Shown here: positions 1-8,978 of the stretch, piece by piece
Layout: each line of letters begins with the position of its first letter
Numbering within the stretch: the stretch's first letter is position 1
Assembly: GCF_000153105.1 (NCBI RefSeq)
Contig: NZ_CH672377.1
Span: 1,644,405-1,708,404 of the forward strand
Reading direction: 5' to 3'
Length of the DNA: 64,000 nucleotides
Origin: Blastopirellula marina DSM 3645
GTDB taxonomy: Bacteria; Planctomycetota; Planctomycetia; Pirellulales; Pirellulaceae
Position numbers and translations under genes: made by a program
The notes under the pieces: generated by a model
Told to the model about the DNA's origin: nothing
The model's database searches: none
What the model saw: the letters and a program-made list of their open reading frames with translations, nothing else

Positions 1-247
1 TCAACAGATTCGCGCCGCCGCTGAGTCCGTTCCCGGCGTCTGCGCCGTTGAGAAACTCTGGGTCCGCAAAACCGGCATCGAGTTTCTGGCCGACATCCAT
101 ATCGAAGTCGACGCCCAACTCACCGTCGAAGCAGGACATCGGATCGGACATCGCGTCAAAGACAAGCTGATCGAGCAGTTCGCCCAACTACGCGACGTGC
201 TGGTCCACCTAGAACCTTATCCGCACGAACCACCTCCCTCGCCGTAG
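1..247 (+). CDS. Cation diffusion facilitator (CDF) family transporter, C-terminal end (partial)
   Basis: Only the last ~81 codons are present; the gene enters from the left edge and stops with TAG at 245-247. The fragment has the alternating beta/alpha pattern of the cytoplasmic dimerisation domain of CDF metal/proton antiporters: a VPGV turn, then KTGIEFLADIHIEVD, then a helix with the GHRIGHRVKD segment ending in LVHLEPYP. In this family the domain senses metal and holds the dimer together; the membrane part would lie upstream. The assignment rests on this C-terminal pattern alone, so the transported metal (Zn, Co, Fe or Mn) cannot be given. Confidence 0.7.
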   Translation, partial: QQIRAAAESVPGVCAVEKLWVRKTGIEFLADIHIEVDAQLTVEAGHRIGHRVKDKLIEQFAQLRDVLVHLEPYPHEPPPSP

Positions 248-369
248 TCGGCAGGGCGTCTCGAATTTGCTCTATTTCCTTGGTTGGCCGCGATAGCGGA
301 ACTATCTGGGCCAACCAGACGCGGTTCGGCAAAATGACGAACGTCGATTGAAGCACGACGATCGCAACG

Positions 370-2049
370 TCATTCCGTCTGCGCCCGCGCATCTGGGTGA
401 CAATAGCAACTAGCGACCGGCTTGACGTCGGCTCGCGCCCAGGCGGCTTGAACCTGCTCGTTCATTGCATCGGCTTCTTCGATTCTGCCTTGGCGACCGA
501 TCGCTTGTTGCAGGCCCAGCAGCGACCAGGCGTTGTTGGGATGATCTGCGAGATCGGCCTGATAAACCGCTTCCGCTTCCGCCGCTTGCCCATCGGCCAA
601 AAGGAGCGCACCTAACGCATGTCGAACCGGCTGCATCCAGCCAGGCGGTTCGTCGTAGGTCAGGTTTTCTTCCAGTTCGACGGCGGCGCGAAGCTCGGCG
701 AAGGCCTCGTCGGTGCGGCCCTCGCGAAAAGCGAGTTCGCCGACCGCCATTTTCCGCGCGATCGCCAGCACGTCCTTTGCCGGGTTGTTCCCCATGACCC
801 ACTCGTCTCCCAGCTTGCTGACGACCTGATCCAGCTGATCAATCTCCTGCTGGGCTTTGTCGGTTCGCCCCAGTGCTGAATAAGCAACCGAGCGGGCGAA
901 GTGTCGTTCAGCGCAGCTGAACATCCGCCAATCTTCGGGCGCCGGCTCGGCGAGAATTTCTTTCCACTTGCCAAACCGAATCATGACATGCAGCGTGGTC
1001 GGCATGAACCCGTCCGCCATCGCGACGTAGTTTTTCAAAAACTCCGGCGGGATGACCGCTTCAATTTTCCGCGCGGCGTCGATGGCCGTTTGATAACGGC
1101 CATCCATCATCGCCGCGTAGGCGAGAAAGTGCACGTTGTGCATGAAGTACAAGCTGTAGAAATCAGGCTTCGGCGCTTTGGCGAAATAGGCTTCGTCGGC
1201 GGCGATCGCTCCAGCGTTAGCGTCGGTCGCTTCGGCGTACATTCCGGTCCGGATGTAGATATGCGACGGCATGTGAACCAGGTGACCCGAGCCTGGGACG
1301 AGTTGGCTAAGCCGCTTGGCGGCGTCCAGTCCTTTTTCGGGCCAGGGCGAAGCTTCGATCGCGTGAATGTAAAAGTGATTGGCGCCGGGATGCTGCGGCG
1401 CTTTGGAGAGCGTATCTTCGAGGACCGCTAGAATCTCAAAGACGCGTCCTTTGGGCGCCGCATCGGCCGTCCATAGGTCCCACGGTTGCAAGTTCATCAG
1501 CGACTCGGCGTAAAGGGCGCCAACGTCAGCGTCGTCGGGAAATTGTCGCCAAACCTTGTTCATCGCTTGCGCGTATGCTTCGTCCAACGGTTTGCGATCT
1601 TCCGGGACCGGCATTGCATAGCGCGTACGAACGGCGCGAACCAACGCCTGTTCGACCGGCGATTCTTGATCGAGCGCGGCGATCGCCTTAGCGGCCGCCG
1701 CGTCGGCCAGTTTGCTTTGCTCAACTTCCATTTGCGGATTGTTGATATGCAAACCGCGAGCATAGGCTGAGCCCCACCAGGCCATCGCGCACGAAGGGTC
1801 CAACTCCGCCGCTTTTTCGAACGATCGAATCGCTTCGTCGTGATTGAAACCGTACAGCAGTTGAATCCCTTGGTTGAACCACTGTTGCGCCTCGGCCGAA
1901 TCGGTCGTGACGTCGCGCTGGTAACCTTGAAAGCCGTCGTAGAGCTGGAGCGGCGGAACCTGATCTGGCTGCGGTTCGGCTGCCGCGACAAAAGAAAGTG
2001 CAGGGGCGAGACTGAACGATAGAACCAACACGAAAATGGAACGGGTCAC
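370..2049 (-). CDS. Secreted tetratricopeptide repeat protein
   Basis: About 559 residues. The N-terminus (SIFVLVLSFSLAPALSFVAAAE) is a signal peptide, so the protein is exported. The first TPR is clear (WFNQGIQLLYGFNHDEAIRS, then FEKAAELDPS), and further helical pairs run to the C-terminus, including a last repeat with DHPNNAWSLLGLQQA. The tail holds CYCHPDA, a CxCH rather than a CxxCH heme site. I chose the GTG at 2047-2049 because a GGAG sits six bases upstream; a TTG four codons earlier is the alternative. TPR proteins are protein-protein scaffolds; no enzyme motif is visible and the partner is unknown. The gene stands alone, downstream of glnE on the same strand but 470 bp away. Confidence 0.75.
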   Translation of the reverse strand: MTRSIFVLVLSFSLAPALSFVAAAEPQPDQVPPLQLYDGFQGYQRDVTTDSAEAQQWFNQGIQLLYGFNHDEAIRSFEKAAELDPSCAMAWWGSAYARGLHINNPQMEVEQSKLADAAAAKAIAALDQESPVEQALVRAVRTRYAMPVPEDRKPLDEAYAQAMNKVWRQFPDDADVGALYAESLMNLQPWDLWTADAAPKGRVFEILAVLEDTLSKAPQHPGANHFYIHAIEASPWPEKGLDAAKRLSQLVPGSGHLVHMPSHIYIRTGMYAEATDANAGAIAADEAYFAKAPKPDFYSLYFMHNVHFLAYAAMMDGRYQTAIDAARKIEAVIPPEFLKNYVAMADGFMPTTLHVMIRFGKWKEILAEPAPEDWRMFSCAERHFARSVAYSALGRTDKAQQEIDQLDQVVSKLGDEWVMGNNPAKDVLAIARKMAVGELAFREGRTDEAFAELRAAVELEENLTYDEPPGWMQPVRHALGALLLADGQAAEAEAVYQADLADHPNNAWSLLGLQQAIGRQGRIEEADAMNEQVQAAWARADVKPVASCYCHPDARAQTE

Positions 2050-2518
2050 TTGCGTCTCCAAATTTTCAATTGTCGTCGGCGACCGAGATCGGACAAAAAA
2101 GGGCTTGCCCTCAGTATGCGGCGCGAGACAGCGGAGCGTAAAGCGCCTAGCCGATCTTCACCCAAAAATTACCGACTTCAACGCGCGGATTGGTAAGACG
2201 AGAGCGAAGTGCGCGCTGCAAGGTTCGCAAATTTTCTTAAATTGTGGAACGACGCGTTATTCAGAGCGTTGTTGCTGCAGACGCAAAAAGTTTGCTGCCA
2301 AAGAATCGTTCGCGTATGCCGATTGAAGTGGCGCTATCTCGCAACCCGTCGCCACACTAGTGTCCTGTCATGCGACAAGTATCGGTCGCCAACCCAGTCG
2401 CTCGCTAGCGCAGCGGGCTAGTGCGGCGATGTTCGACTTGATTCCAACCGTGCTTTGCCGCTCTTCATCCGCGGCTAGGCCGCGTTCTATTTCTTCGCTT
2501 CTTCAAAAAGCGGACGGG
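2050..2518. other. Intergenic region with one copy of a 26-nt repeat
   Basis: No credible gene. The stretch separates glnE from the TPR protein. It carries one copy of the dispersed 26-nt repeat at 2398-2423, with the core GCGGGCTAGTG, described separately. Short ORFs here have no recognisable protein pattern. Confidence 0.6.
2398..2423 (+). repeat. 26-nt dispersed intergenic repeat, copy 1
   Basis: The sequence runs from TCGCTCGCTAGCGCAGC to GGGCTAGTG. It matches two other copies in this window (8792-8817 on the minus strand and 8903-8928 on the plus strand) at most positions. All three lie between genes. Confidence 0.65.
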
Positions 2519-5500
2519 CTACGAAGAAGACGCTGGGGTCAACTGCGCCGCTTCGCTGAAGATGCGTTCAAATCGGCGTCGTGTTTCACGGGCCAGTTTG
2601 CGACACTCGCGCAGCAACTGGGCGCCGTTCATGTCGCCCAACAGATAGGCGAGTTTCGCGACTTCCAGCCGTTCCTTCGGCAAGTCGTGCCGTGCGGTCG
2701 TGTTCATTAAGCGAAGCCGAGCTTCGACGATCCGCAGGAAGATATAGGATTCGTGAAAATGAGCAAAGTCATCGTCCGCCAATCGACCGGTTTCATGCAG
2801 TACGTGCAATGCATCGATCGTGTTGGGGACTAATGTTTCTGGATGCTCAGCAACGGTCGACATTTGCAGCATTTGCACGACAAATTCAATGTCGACGGTT
2901 CCGCCTGGACCGCGTTTCAAGTTGGCGTTGGTCGCAGTTTCTTCCATGCGCCGGCGCATGTCGCGAATTTCGAGCGCGTACTCAGGCCGCCATGGCTTCG
3001 CCAAAATCACGGTGCGGATTAACTGCTCGACGTTCTGACAGGATTCGGTCGTACCGCTGATCGGGCGCGCTTTGCACAGCGATTGCCGTTCCCACAGCTG
3101 CCCCATCCCTTCGACATGGTAGCGATAAAACTCGTCATACGAGACGGCCAACGGGCCATGCTTCCCTGTGGGACGTAGTCGAGCATCCGTTTCGTACAGT
3201 CGTCCATAGGGGCCCAGTTCGCTGACCGATTTCAAAATCCGCTGCGCCAGCTGACCAAAGAAATGTTGATTGCTGGTGCCGCTGCCGGGACGCCCTTTGC
3301 CATTGGCTGGTTGCGTTTGCCCTTCGGCTTCATAAAGAAAGATCAGGTCGAGATCACTGTGATAGTTGGGCTCACGACCGCCTAGCTTGCCAAGGCCGAC
3401 GATTGTCATATCGCAGCGACGACCGTCCGACAACCAAGGTTCGCCAAAGCGTTGGCTCAGATGATCGTATTCTCGTTCAACGATTCGCTTCAGGCAGATT
3501 TCGGCGATGTCGGACAAGGTTTCCAGCCGTGCCTGCAGGTCCTTTTTTCCCAACACGTCGAGCACGCCGACGCGCAGATGCATCAGGTTTTTGAAGCTGT
3601 GCAAGATCGGGGTGATGTCTTCGGCGCCGCGACAGAGCTCGGTCAAGATCTCGTCGAGCGTATCCCGCGTCGGCAGTTTGTCGAGCATGAGCGAGTCCAT
3701 CAACTCGTCGATCATACCGGGATGGCTGATCAGGATGCCCGAGAGATAGGGACTGCCCGCACAAAGCCGGACGTACAGATTGAGCGTCGCCGGATTGACG
3801 CTGAACAGTTCCCACAAGATTCCTTTGCCGCCGAGCGAGTCGCTTACTTGCGCCAAATTGATCAGCGTCGAGTCAGGGTCCGGCGTCGTCGAAATCGCTT
3901 CTAGCAACTGCGAGCTAATCGCCGCCAAGAAATGACGACAGCGGCGTGTGGAAAGAAAGCGAACCTTTTCGGTCGTCAGCGCCATCAGGTTGTCGTAGGC
4001 GTTTTTCGGGTGATGGAATCCGTAGGCGGTTAGCACTTCGTCGATCGTCTCGTCGCCTGGTTCGGGATCAAGCACCAAGTCGACTGTCGGCGCCATGTCG
4101 TCGTCCCCCGGGAACGCGTCATGCAGCAGATGGTCGAGGATCTTACGATTGAGGGCCGTTTTTTCAGCGTATTCCTGTTGGAAAGCGGCGAGCGCCGATT
4201 GCTCAACGCCATGTTCATACCCCATCCGCAGCGCGACTTTCGTCAGTTCTTTTTCATCACTGGGCATCGTGTGCGTCTGCAAATCAAACATGATTTGCAG
4301 GCGATGCTCCAGCTTGCGCAAGAAGGCGTAATTTTCTTCCAGGATCGTACGCTCTTGCTGCGTCAAGCAGCCGGCGCCTTCAAGCGCGGCGATCGCTTCC
4401 AACGTGTTGCCGGTGCGAATGCCTGGCAAGTCGCCGCCGTTCAGCAGTTGTAAAAACTGGATGACAAATTCGATATCACGAATACCGCCGCGCCCAGTTT
4501 TTACGTTGGTGTCGTCGGTCGTTTCCCGCTCGGCCCGCGTTTCGATCCGCCGCTTCAGCGCCTTGATGCCGGTGATGTCGGCGCGGCTGAGATAGCGACG
4601 ATAGACCCACGGCTCCAGCTGCGTCAGCAATTCTTCTCCCAGGTCATGATTGCCGGCGACGCTGCGAGCTTTGACAAACGCCTGGCGTTCCCAGGTTCGC
4701 CCCATGACGTCATAATAGTGCAGCGCCGACTCAAGACTGACGACCAACGGACCGCGACCTCCCTCGGGACGTAGTCGCATATCGACGCGATACGGCGCGC
4801 CCAGCTCGGTCGACTCGGCTAATAGTTTTAAGACCCGCTGCGAGAGACGGTCGAAGAACTCGCCGTTAGTGATTTTTTTCTCGCCATCGGTTTGGCCATT
4901 TTCGTCATAGATGAAAATGAGATCGACGTCGCTGGAATAGTTGAGCTCGACGCCGCCCAGTTTGCCCAACGCCAACACCACAAAGCGCGCCGGACGACGA
5001 CCGCCGGGACCGGTGGCTTTGACCGTGGGTTGACCATAGCGGGGGCGCATCAGGCGAAACGCGGCGGCGACCGCCGCTTCGAGCAGCGCATCGGCCAGAT
5101 ACGAGATCTGCCGCGTGACCACGCTGATCGTTTGTTCGCGGATCACGTCGCCATACGCGATGCGCAGCGTCTCGCGGCGTTTAAAACGGCGCAGCGCCGT
5201 CATGATCGCTTTCTCGTCTTGCAGCGCTTTGACTTCGTAGACGACGTCATCGACCAACATTTGCCGCGCAATCGGCTGACCGTCCGTAATCCGCAGCAGC
5301 TCAAAACTTTCGGGGTCGTTGATCAGTTGATCGGCCAGCGCCTGGCTCGTCGCGAAGATTCGCAGCAACGTTTCCAGCGAGCGCAGGTCGCGCTCAAACA
5401 GCGCGGCCAACGATAACGGACTGCGGCTGGTTTGGAAGAGACGTTCGAGATTGTTGAGCGCCATGTCAGGATCGCTCGAGATCGGCAGCAAACGCTCCAG

Positions 5501-5662
5501 CTGGGTCAGCAGAAACGTGAGCAGATCCGGCGCAATCGCGTGGCGCGAGAGACTCCGAATATTTTCGCGACCACGCGGAACGTCAGCAACGCGCAGTTGT
5601 TGGAGCCAAGATGCCGCGACGGCGTCTTTCTCGAGCAAGTCGGAAAGTTGATCGATTTCCAT
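2519..5662 (-). CDS. glnE: Bifunctional glutamine synthetase adenylyltransferase/adenylyl-removing enzyme
   Basis: About 1047 residues, somewhat longer than the ~950 of E. coli GlnE. It has the expected duplicated layout. The first nucleotidyltransferase domain has GKLGG near residue 233 followed by SSDVDLIF (the deadenylylation half). The second has GKLGG near residue 758 followed by HSDLDLIF (the adenylylation half). Each is followed by the DxRLRP segment (DMRLRPEG, DARLRPTG) and the GRGGIRDIEF / GPGGTVDIEF motif. In the family it adds or removes AMP on glutamine synthetase in response to PII and glutamine, so it acts in cytoplasmic nitrogen control. The ATG at 5660-5662 was chosen; an in-frame TTG lies 11 codons upstream. 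No glnA or glnB is nearby. Confidence 0.95.
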   Translation of the reverse strand: MEIDQLSDLLEKDAVAASWLQQLRVADVPRGRENIRSLSRHAIAPDLLTFLLTQLERLLPISSDPDMALNNLERLFQTSRSPLSLAALFERDLRSLETLLRIFATSQALADQLINDPESFELLRITDGQPIARQMLVDDVVYEVKALQDEKAIMTALRRFKRRETLRIAYGDVIREQTISVVTRQISYLADALLEAAVAAAFRLMRPRYGQPTVKATGPGGRRPARFVVLALGKLGGVELNYSSDVDLIFIYDENGQTDGEKKITNGEFFDRLSQRVLKLLAESTELGAPYRVDMRLRPEGGRGPLVVSLESALHYYDVMGRTWERQAFVKARSVAGNHDLGEELLTQLEPWVYRRYLSRADITGIKALKRRIETRAERETTDDTNVKTGRGGIRDIEFVIQFLQLLNGGDLPGIRTGNTLEAIAALEGAGCLTQQERTILEENYAFLRKLEHRLQIMFDLQTHTMPSDEKELTKVALRMGYEHGVEQSALAAFQQEYAEKTALNRKILDHLLHDAFPGDDDMAPTVDLVLDPEPGDETIDEVLTAYGFHHPKNAYDNLMALTTEKVRFLSTRRCRHFLAAISSQLLEAISTTPDPDSTLINLAQVSDSLGGKGILWELFSVNPATLNLYVRLCAGSPYLSGILISHPGMIDELMDSLMLDKLPTRDTLDEILTELCRGAEDITPILHSFKNLMHLRVGVLDVLGKKDLQARLETLSDIAEICLKRIVEREYDHLSQRFGEPWLSDGRRCDMTIVGLGKLGGREPNYHSDLDLIFLYEAEGQTQPANGKGRPGSGTSNQHFFGQLAQRILKSVSELGPYGRLYETDARLRPTGKHGPLAVSYDEFYRYHVEGMGQLWERQSLCKARPISGTTESCQNVEQLIRTVILAKPWRPEYALEIRDMRRRMEETATNANLKRGPGGTVDIEFVVQMLQMSTVAEHPETLVPNTIDALHVLHETGRLADDDFAHFHESYIFLRIVEARLRLMNTTARHDLPKERLEVAKLAYLLGDMNGAQLLRECRKLARETRRRFERIFSEAAQLTPASSS

Positions 5663-5746
5663 AGAGTCAGGCGACGACGGCAATTGGAGGCGCAAAACTC
5701 TATTCTAGGTGAGAGCCGCCCAGCGTGGTAGTCGCGACGTAAATCT

Positions 5747-6496
5747 CTATTTAGAAGCGGGTTCCGTCTCTGTGGGGGGCTGTTCCGGGGCCAATTTGGC
5801 CTCATCTTTGGGAGAATCGTCACGAGCGTAAAACATCATATGCTGCCACGGCAGATCGTCGAACTGCCGGGCCAGGCGAAATCCATTGGCGGTCAGCTCT
5901 TTATTGACCTGGTCTTTGCTCATTTTGTGCAGCGGCTTGATCGGCACATTTTCGTCCTCAGCCCGAAATTCGACCAACACCAAGCGGCCTGTCGGTTTCA
6001 GTGACTCGCGCATCGCGGCTAGCATCTGGACGGGATGCGAAAACTCGTGATAGACGTCAATGCACAAGATCAGGTCGACTTGGCCTGCGGGCAGTTTCGG
6101 GTCGTGGACATCCCCTAAGATGCGATCGACGTTTTTGATTTCCGCTTCTTCGGCTCGGGCCTGCAACAAGCGAAGCATCTCGGGCTGAATGTCGACCGCG
6201 AGCACTCTTCCCTCAGCGCCGACCACTTCGGCCATCTTGAGCGTGTAAAAGCCGTTACCGCACCCCATATCGCAGGCGATCATCCCCGGCTTCAGACCGA
6301 GTTGCTTGACCATCGTCGTGCAATCTTCTTCCCGTTCGCGCGATTCGCGAATCAGCCAAGGAGCGCCCTGATAGTGCATCGTTTGGGCGATGGTCCGTCC
6401 TTGGTACTCTTTGAGCGCGGGCGGAATCTCTTCGGCCGATAGCGGAGAAATCAAGAGAGCGAAACAGCAGAGCGAAGCGAGTTTGCGATGCGGCAT
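5747..6496 (-). CDS. Exported class I SAM-dependent methyltransferase
   Basis: About 249 residues. Starting at the ATG 6494-6496, the protein opens with a signal peptide (KLASLCCFALLISPLSAEE), unusual for a methyltransferase because SAM is cytoplasmic. The Rossmann motif I is intact (CDMGCGNGFYTLKMAE), followed by the acidic strand-2 end (AVDIQPEML) and motif II (DLILCIDVYHEF), which closely fits the Methyltransf_11/UbiE-like group. Secreted methyltransferase-like proteins of this type are frequent in planctomycetes and their substrate is not known. The C-terminus is low-complexity (PEQPPTETEPASK). It sits between glnE and a divergent DUF1559 gene. Confidence 0.8.
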   Translation of the reverse strand: MPHRKLASLCCFALLISPLSAEEIPPALKEYQGRTIAQTMHYQGAPWLIRESREREEDCTTMVKQLGLKPGMIACDMGCGNGFYTLKMAEVVGAEGRVLAVDIQPEMLRLLQARAEEAEIKNVDRILGDVHDPKLPAGQVDLILCIDVYHEFSHPVQMLAAMRESLKPTGRLVLVEFRAEDENVPIKPLHKMSKDQVNKELTANGFRLARQFDDLPWQHMMFYARDDSPKDEAKLAPEQPPTETEPASK

Positions 6497-6625
6497 GATA
6501 GAGGCTCGGCGGGAAGTGAATGCGATGAGAGCTATTTGCCAAGATAACTCAATCAATCCGTAGAGTCGACAAAACGCTCGAATCTGGCACTCTTGAAATT
6601 AAGTGACCAATCACGCAAATCAGCC

Positions 6626-6654
6626 TTGGAGACGCTAGTTTAGCGGCTTAGAAT
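6626..6654 (+). promoter_or_regulatory. Candidate sigma-70-type promoter for the first DUF1559 gene
   Basis: TTGGAG (6626-6631) and TAGAAT (6649-6654) are separated by 17 bp and lie about 70 bp before the ATG at 6722. The -10 matches the consensus at five of six positions; the -35 only at three. This is a sequence match only. Confidence 0.35.
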
Positions 6655-6721
6655 GGCAGCAATCGAATGCTACAGCAGGATTTTACCACAAATTCCCTTT
6701 ATTACCATTCAGAGGTCATCC

Positions 6722-7633
6722 ATGACAAAATCAACACGTCATAGTGGTTTTACATTGGTCGAGCTATTAGTCGTGATTGCGATCATCGGCGTCTTAATCG
6801 CTTTGCTCTTACCTGCGGTACAGCAAGCCCGAGAAGCGGCGCGGCGGATGTCGTGCTCGAATAAGTTAAAGCAGATCGGTTTAGCGATCCACAACTACCA
6901 CGATACGCACTTGGCGTTTCCGCCCGGCGTCTCACATTACGCCGGTATGAGCGGTGGTAAAAACCCGATTATCTGGAGCGTCTCGATCTTGCCGTTCCTT
7001 GAACAGGATGCGCTATACCAAGAGTTGAAAACGGATACGAGCGGTTTTACCACCGAAGTTCCGACCGGCGCGGCCGGTGAAACGGGCGCAAGAGCGGTGA
7101 ACGCCTATCTGTGCCCTTCCGATATCTTGGGCTCAGTCAATACCTTTCGAGAGAATCTAGGGACATCCAACTACATGGCTTGCGGCGGCTCGATGGAATA
7201 CGCCAATACCGGCAACTTCACGCCAGACGCCAATTTCGACACTAAGAACTATAACGGCGTCTTTTGCCATAATGAAGGTCGAAGTTTTCGCGACATGATC
7301 GATGGAACGAGCAACACGCTAATGGTAGGCGAACGTGACGGCGGCGATATCGCCAATACGGGCTCGACAGTTGTGCGCCGTGCCGGGACGTGGGCCTGTA
7401 CCGACTATGTTAATTATCACGATCGCGTTTTTCCCGGAGCAAGCTCCAGCTACCCGATCAACGCAACCTCGAACAGCTTGTACCCGCACCGCTCGTTCGG
7501 CAGCTTCCATCCCGGTGGAGCGATGTTCGTCTTTACCGACGCGCATGTCAGTTTTTTGCCAGAAACGATCGATGGCGCCATCTATTCCTCGTTGGCGACC
7601 CGAGCTGGTGGTGAGGTGATCGGCGAATACTAG
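6722..7633 (+). CDS. DUF1559 prepilin-like protein (first copy)
   Basis: About 303 residues from the ATG at 6722. The N-terminus has the type IV prepilin signature: a short basic leader ending in G, then [20 protein letters not shown], which forms the cleavage site and the hydrophobic alpha-1 helix, followed by [12 protein letters not shown] and a CSNKLKQIGLAIHNYHDTH segment. The DUF1559 body ends with the H-x9-DG-type box, but here it reads HPGGAMFVFTDA, so the final Gly is Ala. In this family the protein is thought to be a pseudopilin-like surface or periplasmic protein; its function is not established. It is followed 65 bp later by a small lipoprotein, as with the two other copies in this window. 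Confidence 0.93.
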   Translation: MTKSTRHSGFTLVELLVVIAIIGVLIALLLPAVQQAREAARRMSCSNKLKQIGLAIHNYHDTHLAFPPGVSHYAGMSGGKNPIIWSVSILPFLEQDALYQELKTDTSGFTTEVPTGAAGETGARAVNAYLCPSDILGSVNTFRENLGTSNYMACGGSMEYANTGNFTPDANFDTKNYNGVFCHNEGRSFRDMIDGTSNTLMVGERDGGDIANTGSTVVRRAGTWACTDYVNYHDRVFPGASSSYPINATSNSLYPHRSFGSFHPGGAMFVFTDAHVSFLPETIDGAIYSSLATRAGGEVIGEY

Positions 7634-7698
7634 TCGCCACGTTTCACTTAGCGAGCCGACTTGACGTCTTTTGAATCGCCCGTTAGTTGGAGGAATTG

Positions 7699-8127
7699 AT
7701 GATTGCCTATTTGTCTCGTGCGACGATCTGCGCGGTCTTGCTCTGTTCACTTGGTTGTTCGGCAGGACATGGTTTGCCGCTGGAAGAAGTCAGCGGCGTC
7801 GTGACTCGTGGTGGCGCGCCGATCGAGGGCGTCTCGCTCGAGTTTCGGCCTACTACAGGCCGTGCTTCGTTTGGACGAACCGATATCGACGGAAAGTACG
7901 CGTTGCAATACACCGATCAAATCTCCGGTGCGTTGATCGGCGAGCATGCCGTGCAGTTGCGTGTCCCAACGAAAACGCCTGCCGAAATCCCCGGCTTTGC
8001 TGATATGGACAAGGAAGCGCGAATGATGGTGATCCAGTACGACGCAATCGCCTATCCCAAGCCGATTAATGTGGTCGAAGGAGAAGCCGCCATTCTAAAC
8101 TTTGAGCTAAACGATCTAAAGAAATAA
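7699..8127 (+). CDS. Small lipoprotein with transthyretin-like fold (DUF1559 partner)
   Basis: About 142 residues. The ATG at 7699 has GGAGG five bases upstream. The signal peptide ends in a lipobox (CSLGCS), so the mature protein is probably lipid-anchored. The rest resembles the carboxypeptidase-regulatory/transthyretin-like beta-sandwich common in planctomycete lipoproteins: VSGVVTRGGAPIEGVSLEF, then GRTDIDGKYAL. It is probably co-transcribed with the DUF1559 gene upstream. Function is unknown. The same pairing recurs at 16.4-17.8 kb and 23.9-25.4 kb. Confidence 0.8.
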   Translation: MIAYLSRATICAVLLCSLGCSAGHGLPLEEVSGVVTRGGAPIEGVSLEFRPTTGRASFGRTDIDGKYALQYTDQISGALIGEHAVQLRVPTKTPAEIPGFADMDKEARMMVIQYDAIAYPKPINVVEGEAAILNFELNDLKK

Positions 8128-8146
8128 TTGCAGACGTTGAACTGAG

Positions 8147-8173
8147 AAGGGACCGCTGCGGCGGTCCCTTTTT
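8147..8173 (+). terminator. Rho-independent terminator after the lipoprotein gene
   Basis: A ten-pair stem (AAGGGACCGC with GCGGTCCCTT) closes a TGCG loop and is followed by a T run. It lies 20 bp after the lipoprotein stop and just before the end of the convergent CYTH gene, and may serve both. Confidence 0.9.
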
Positions 8174-8182
8174 GGTTCGAAC

Positions 8183-8719
8183 TTACTCATCCATCGCACG
8201 GAGCGTTTCTGTCGAGCCGATCAGATCTAGATAGGCCCCGTCGCATAGATCCGCGGGCCGAATCTCGAATCGCTTCATTAATTCGGCCGCGATTTTCTCC
8301 CCTTCTGTTACGGACTGATCGTCGCGCAGGACGACTTCCAATTCCATGAAATCCCCCAAGTCGACAACTTCGTCCAAATGAATCCGCGTCTGTCCAACTA
8401 GATAGAGCGTGCGGCGTTTACGGACTTCTCCCAACTCTCCCAGCACGGCTGACAAGACGAAACGGAGACCGCTGGGATCCGCCGTCGGAGTCCGCACATA
8501 GGTTGAGGTCTTGGGTCCTGTTTGATCGGCGCGATGGTAGTAAATCAACTCCGACTCTTCGTCATTGATCGTCCGCAGTTTTAGTCGGCCGCTGGCGGTA
8601 TGAAAAAAGACATCGACCTGATGAAGCGTCCAAGGACCCTCGTTGGCGATCTCCGCCGCCAGATGTCGTAACCGCGACATGTCATTGACGCGGGCCTTGA
8701 TTTCTACGTTGCGCGCCAT
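8183..8719 (-). CDS. CYTH domain protein (class IV adenylate cyclase-like)
   Basis: 178 residues. It begins with VEIKAR at residues 5-10, the start of the CYTH triphosphate tunnel. It has alternating charged strands after that: RLKLRTIN, ELIYYHRADQTGPKTSTY, a RRTLYLVGQTRIHLDEV strand and FMELEVVLRDD. This pattern is that of the CyaB/ThTPase superfamily, which binds organic or inorganic triphosphates with divalent metal. The RIHLDEV...GDFMELEV arrangement is closest to CyaB-type class IV cyclases. The actual substrate (ATP, thiamine triphosphate or tripolyphosphate) cannot be read from sequence. It stands alone and converges with the lipoprotein gene. Confidence 0.85.
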   Translation of the reverse strand: MARNVEIKARVNDMSRLRHLAAEIANEGPWTLHQVDVFFHTASGRLKLRTINDEESELIYYHRADQTGPKTSTYVRTPTADPSGLRFVLSAVLGELGEVRKRRTLYLVGQTRIHLDEVVDLGDFMELEVVLRDDQSVTEGEKIAAELMKRFEIRPADLCDGAYLDLIGSTETLRAMDE

Positions 8720-8791
8720 GAGATCGTCCTGGGCGGAATTGACTAATTGCTAATCACCAATGCCTGAGAACGAATGCCGAAAAGTCTCGGG

Positions 8792-8817
8792 CACTAGCCC
8801 GTTGCGCGAGCGAGGGA
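8792..8817 (-). repeat. 26-nt dispersed intergenic repeat, copy 2 (inverted)
   Basis: Read on the minus strand, this copy ends in GCGCAACGGGCTAGTG. It matches copy 1 at 2398-2423 and forms an imperfect inverted pair with copy 3 at 8903-8928, with 85 bp between the arms. Confidence 0.7.
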
Positions 8818-8902
8818 ATAGGTGAGGAAGCGTCGAAAACGAAACCCTCCGCGGCAAATCGGAACGAGAAAACTCAGCGCGGTTAAAGTTTGCAGACGGC
8901 AT

Positions 8903-8928
8903 TCTCTCGCTGGCGCAACGGGCGAGTG
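8903..8928 (+). repeat. 26-nt dispersed intergenic repeat, copy 3
   Basis: Begins TCTCTCGCTGGCGCAACG and ends GGGCGAGTG. With copy 2 it could form a large stem-loop in the gap between the CYTH and ferredoxin genes. Confidence 0.7.
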
Positions 8929-8978
8929 TCCGGGGCGGTCGAACTTCCTTAGACACTTGTCATTACCGCGCAGCGGAC

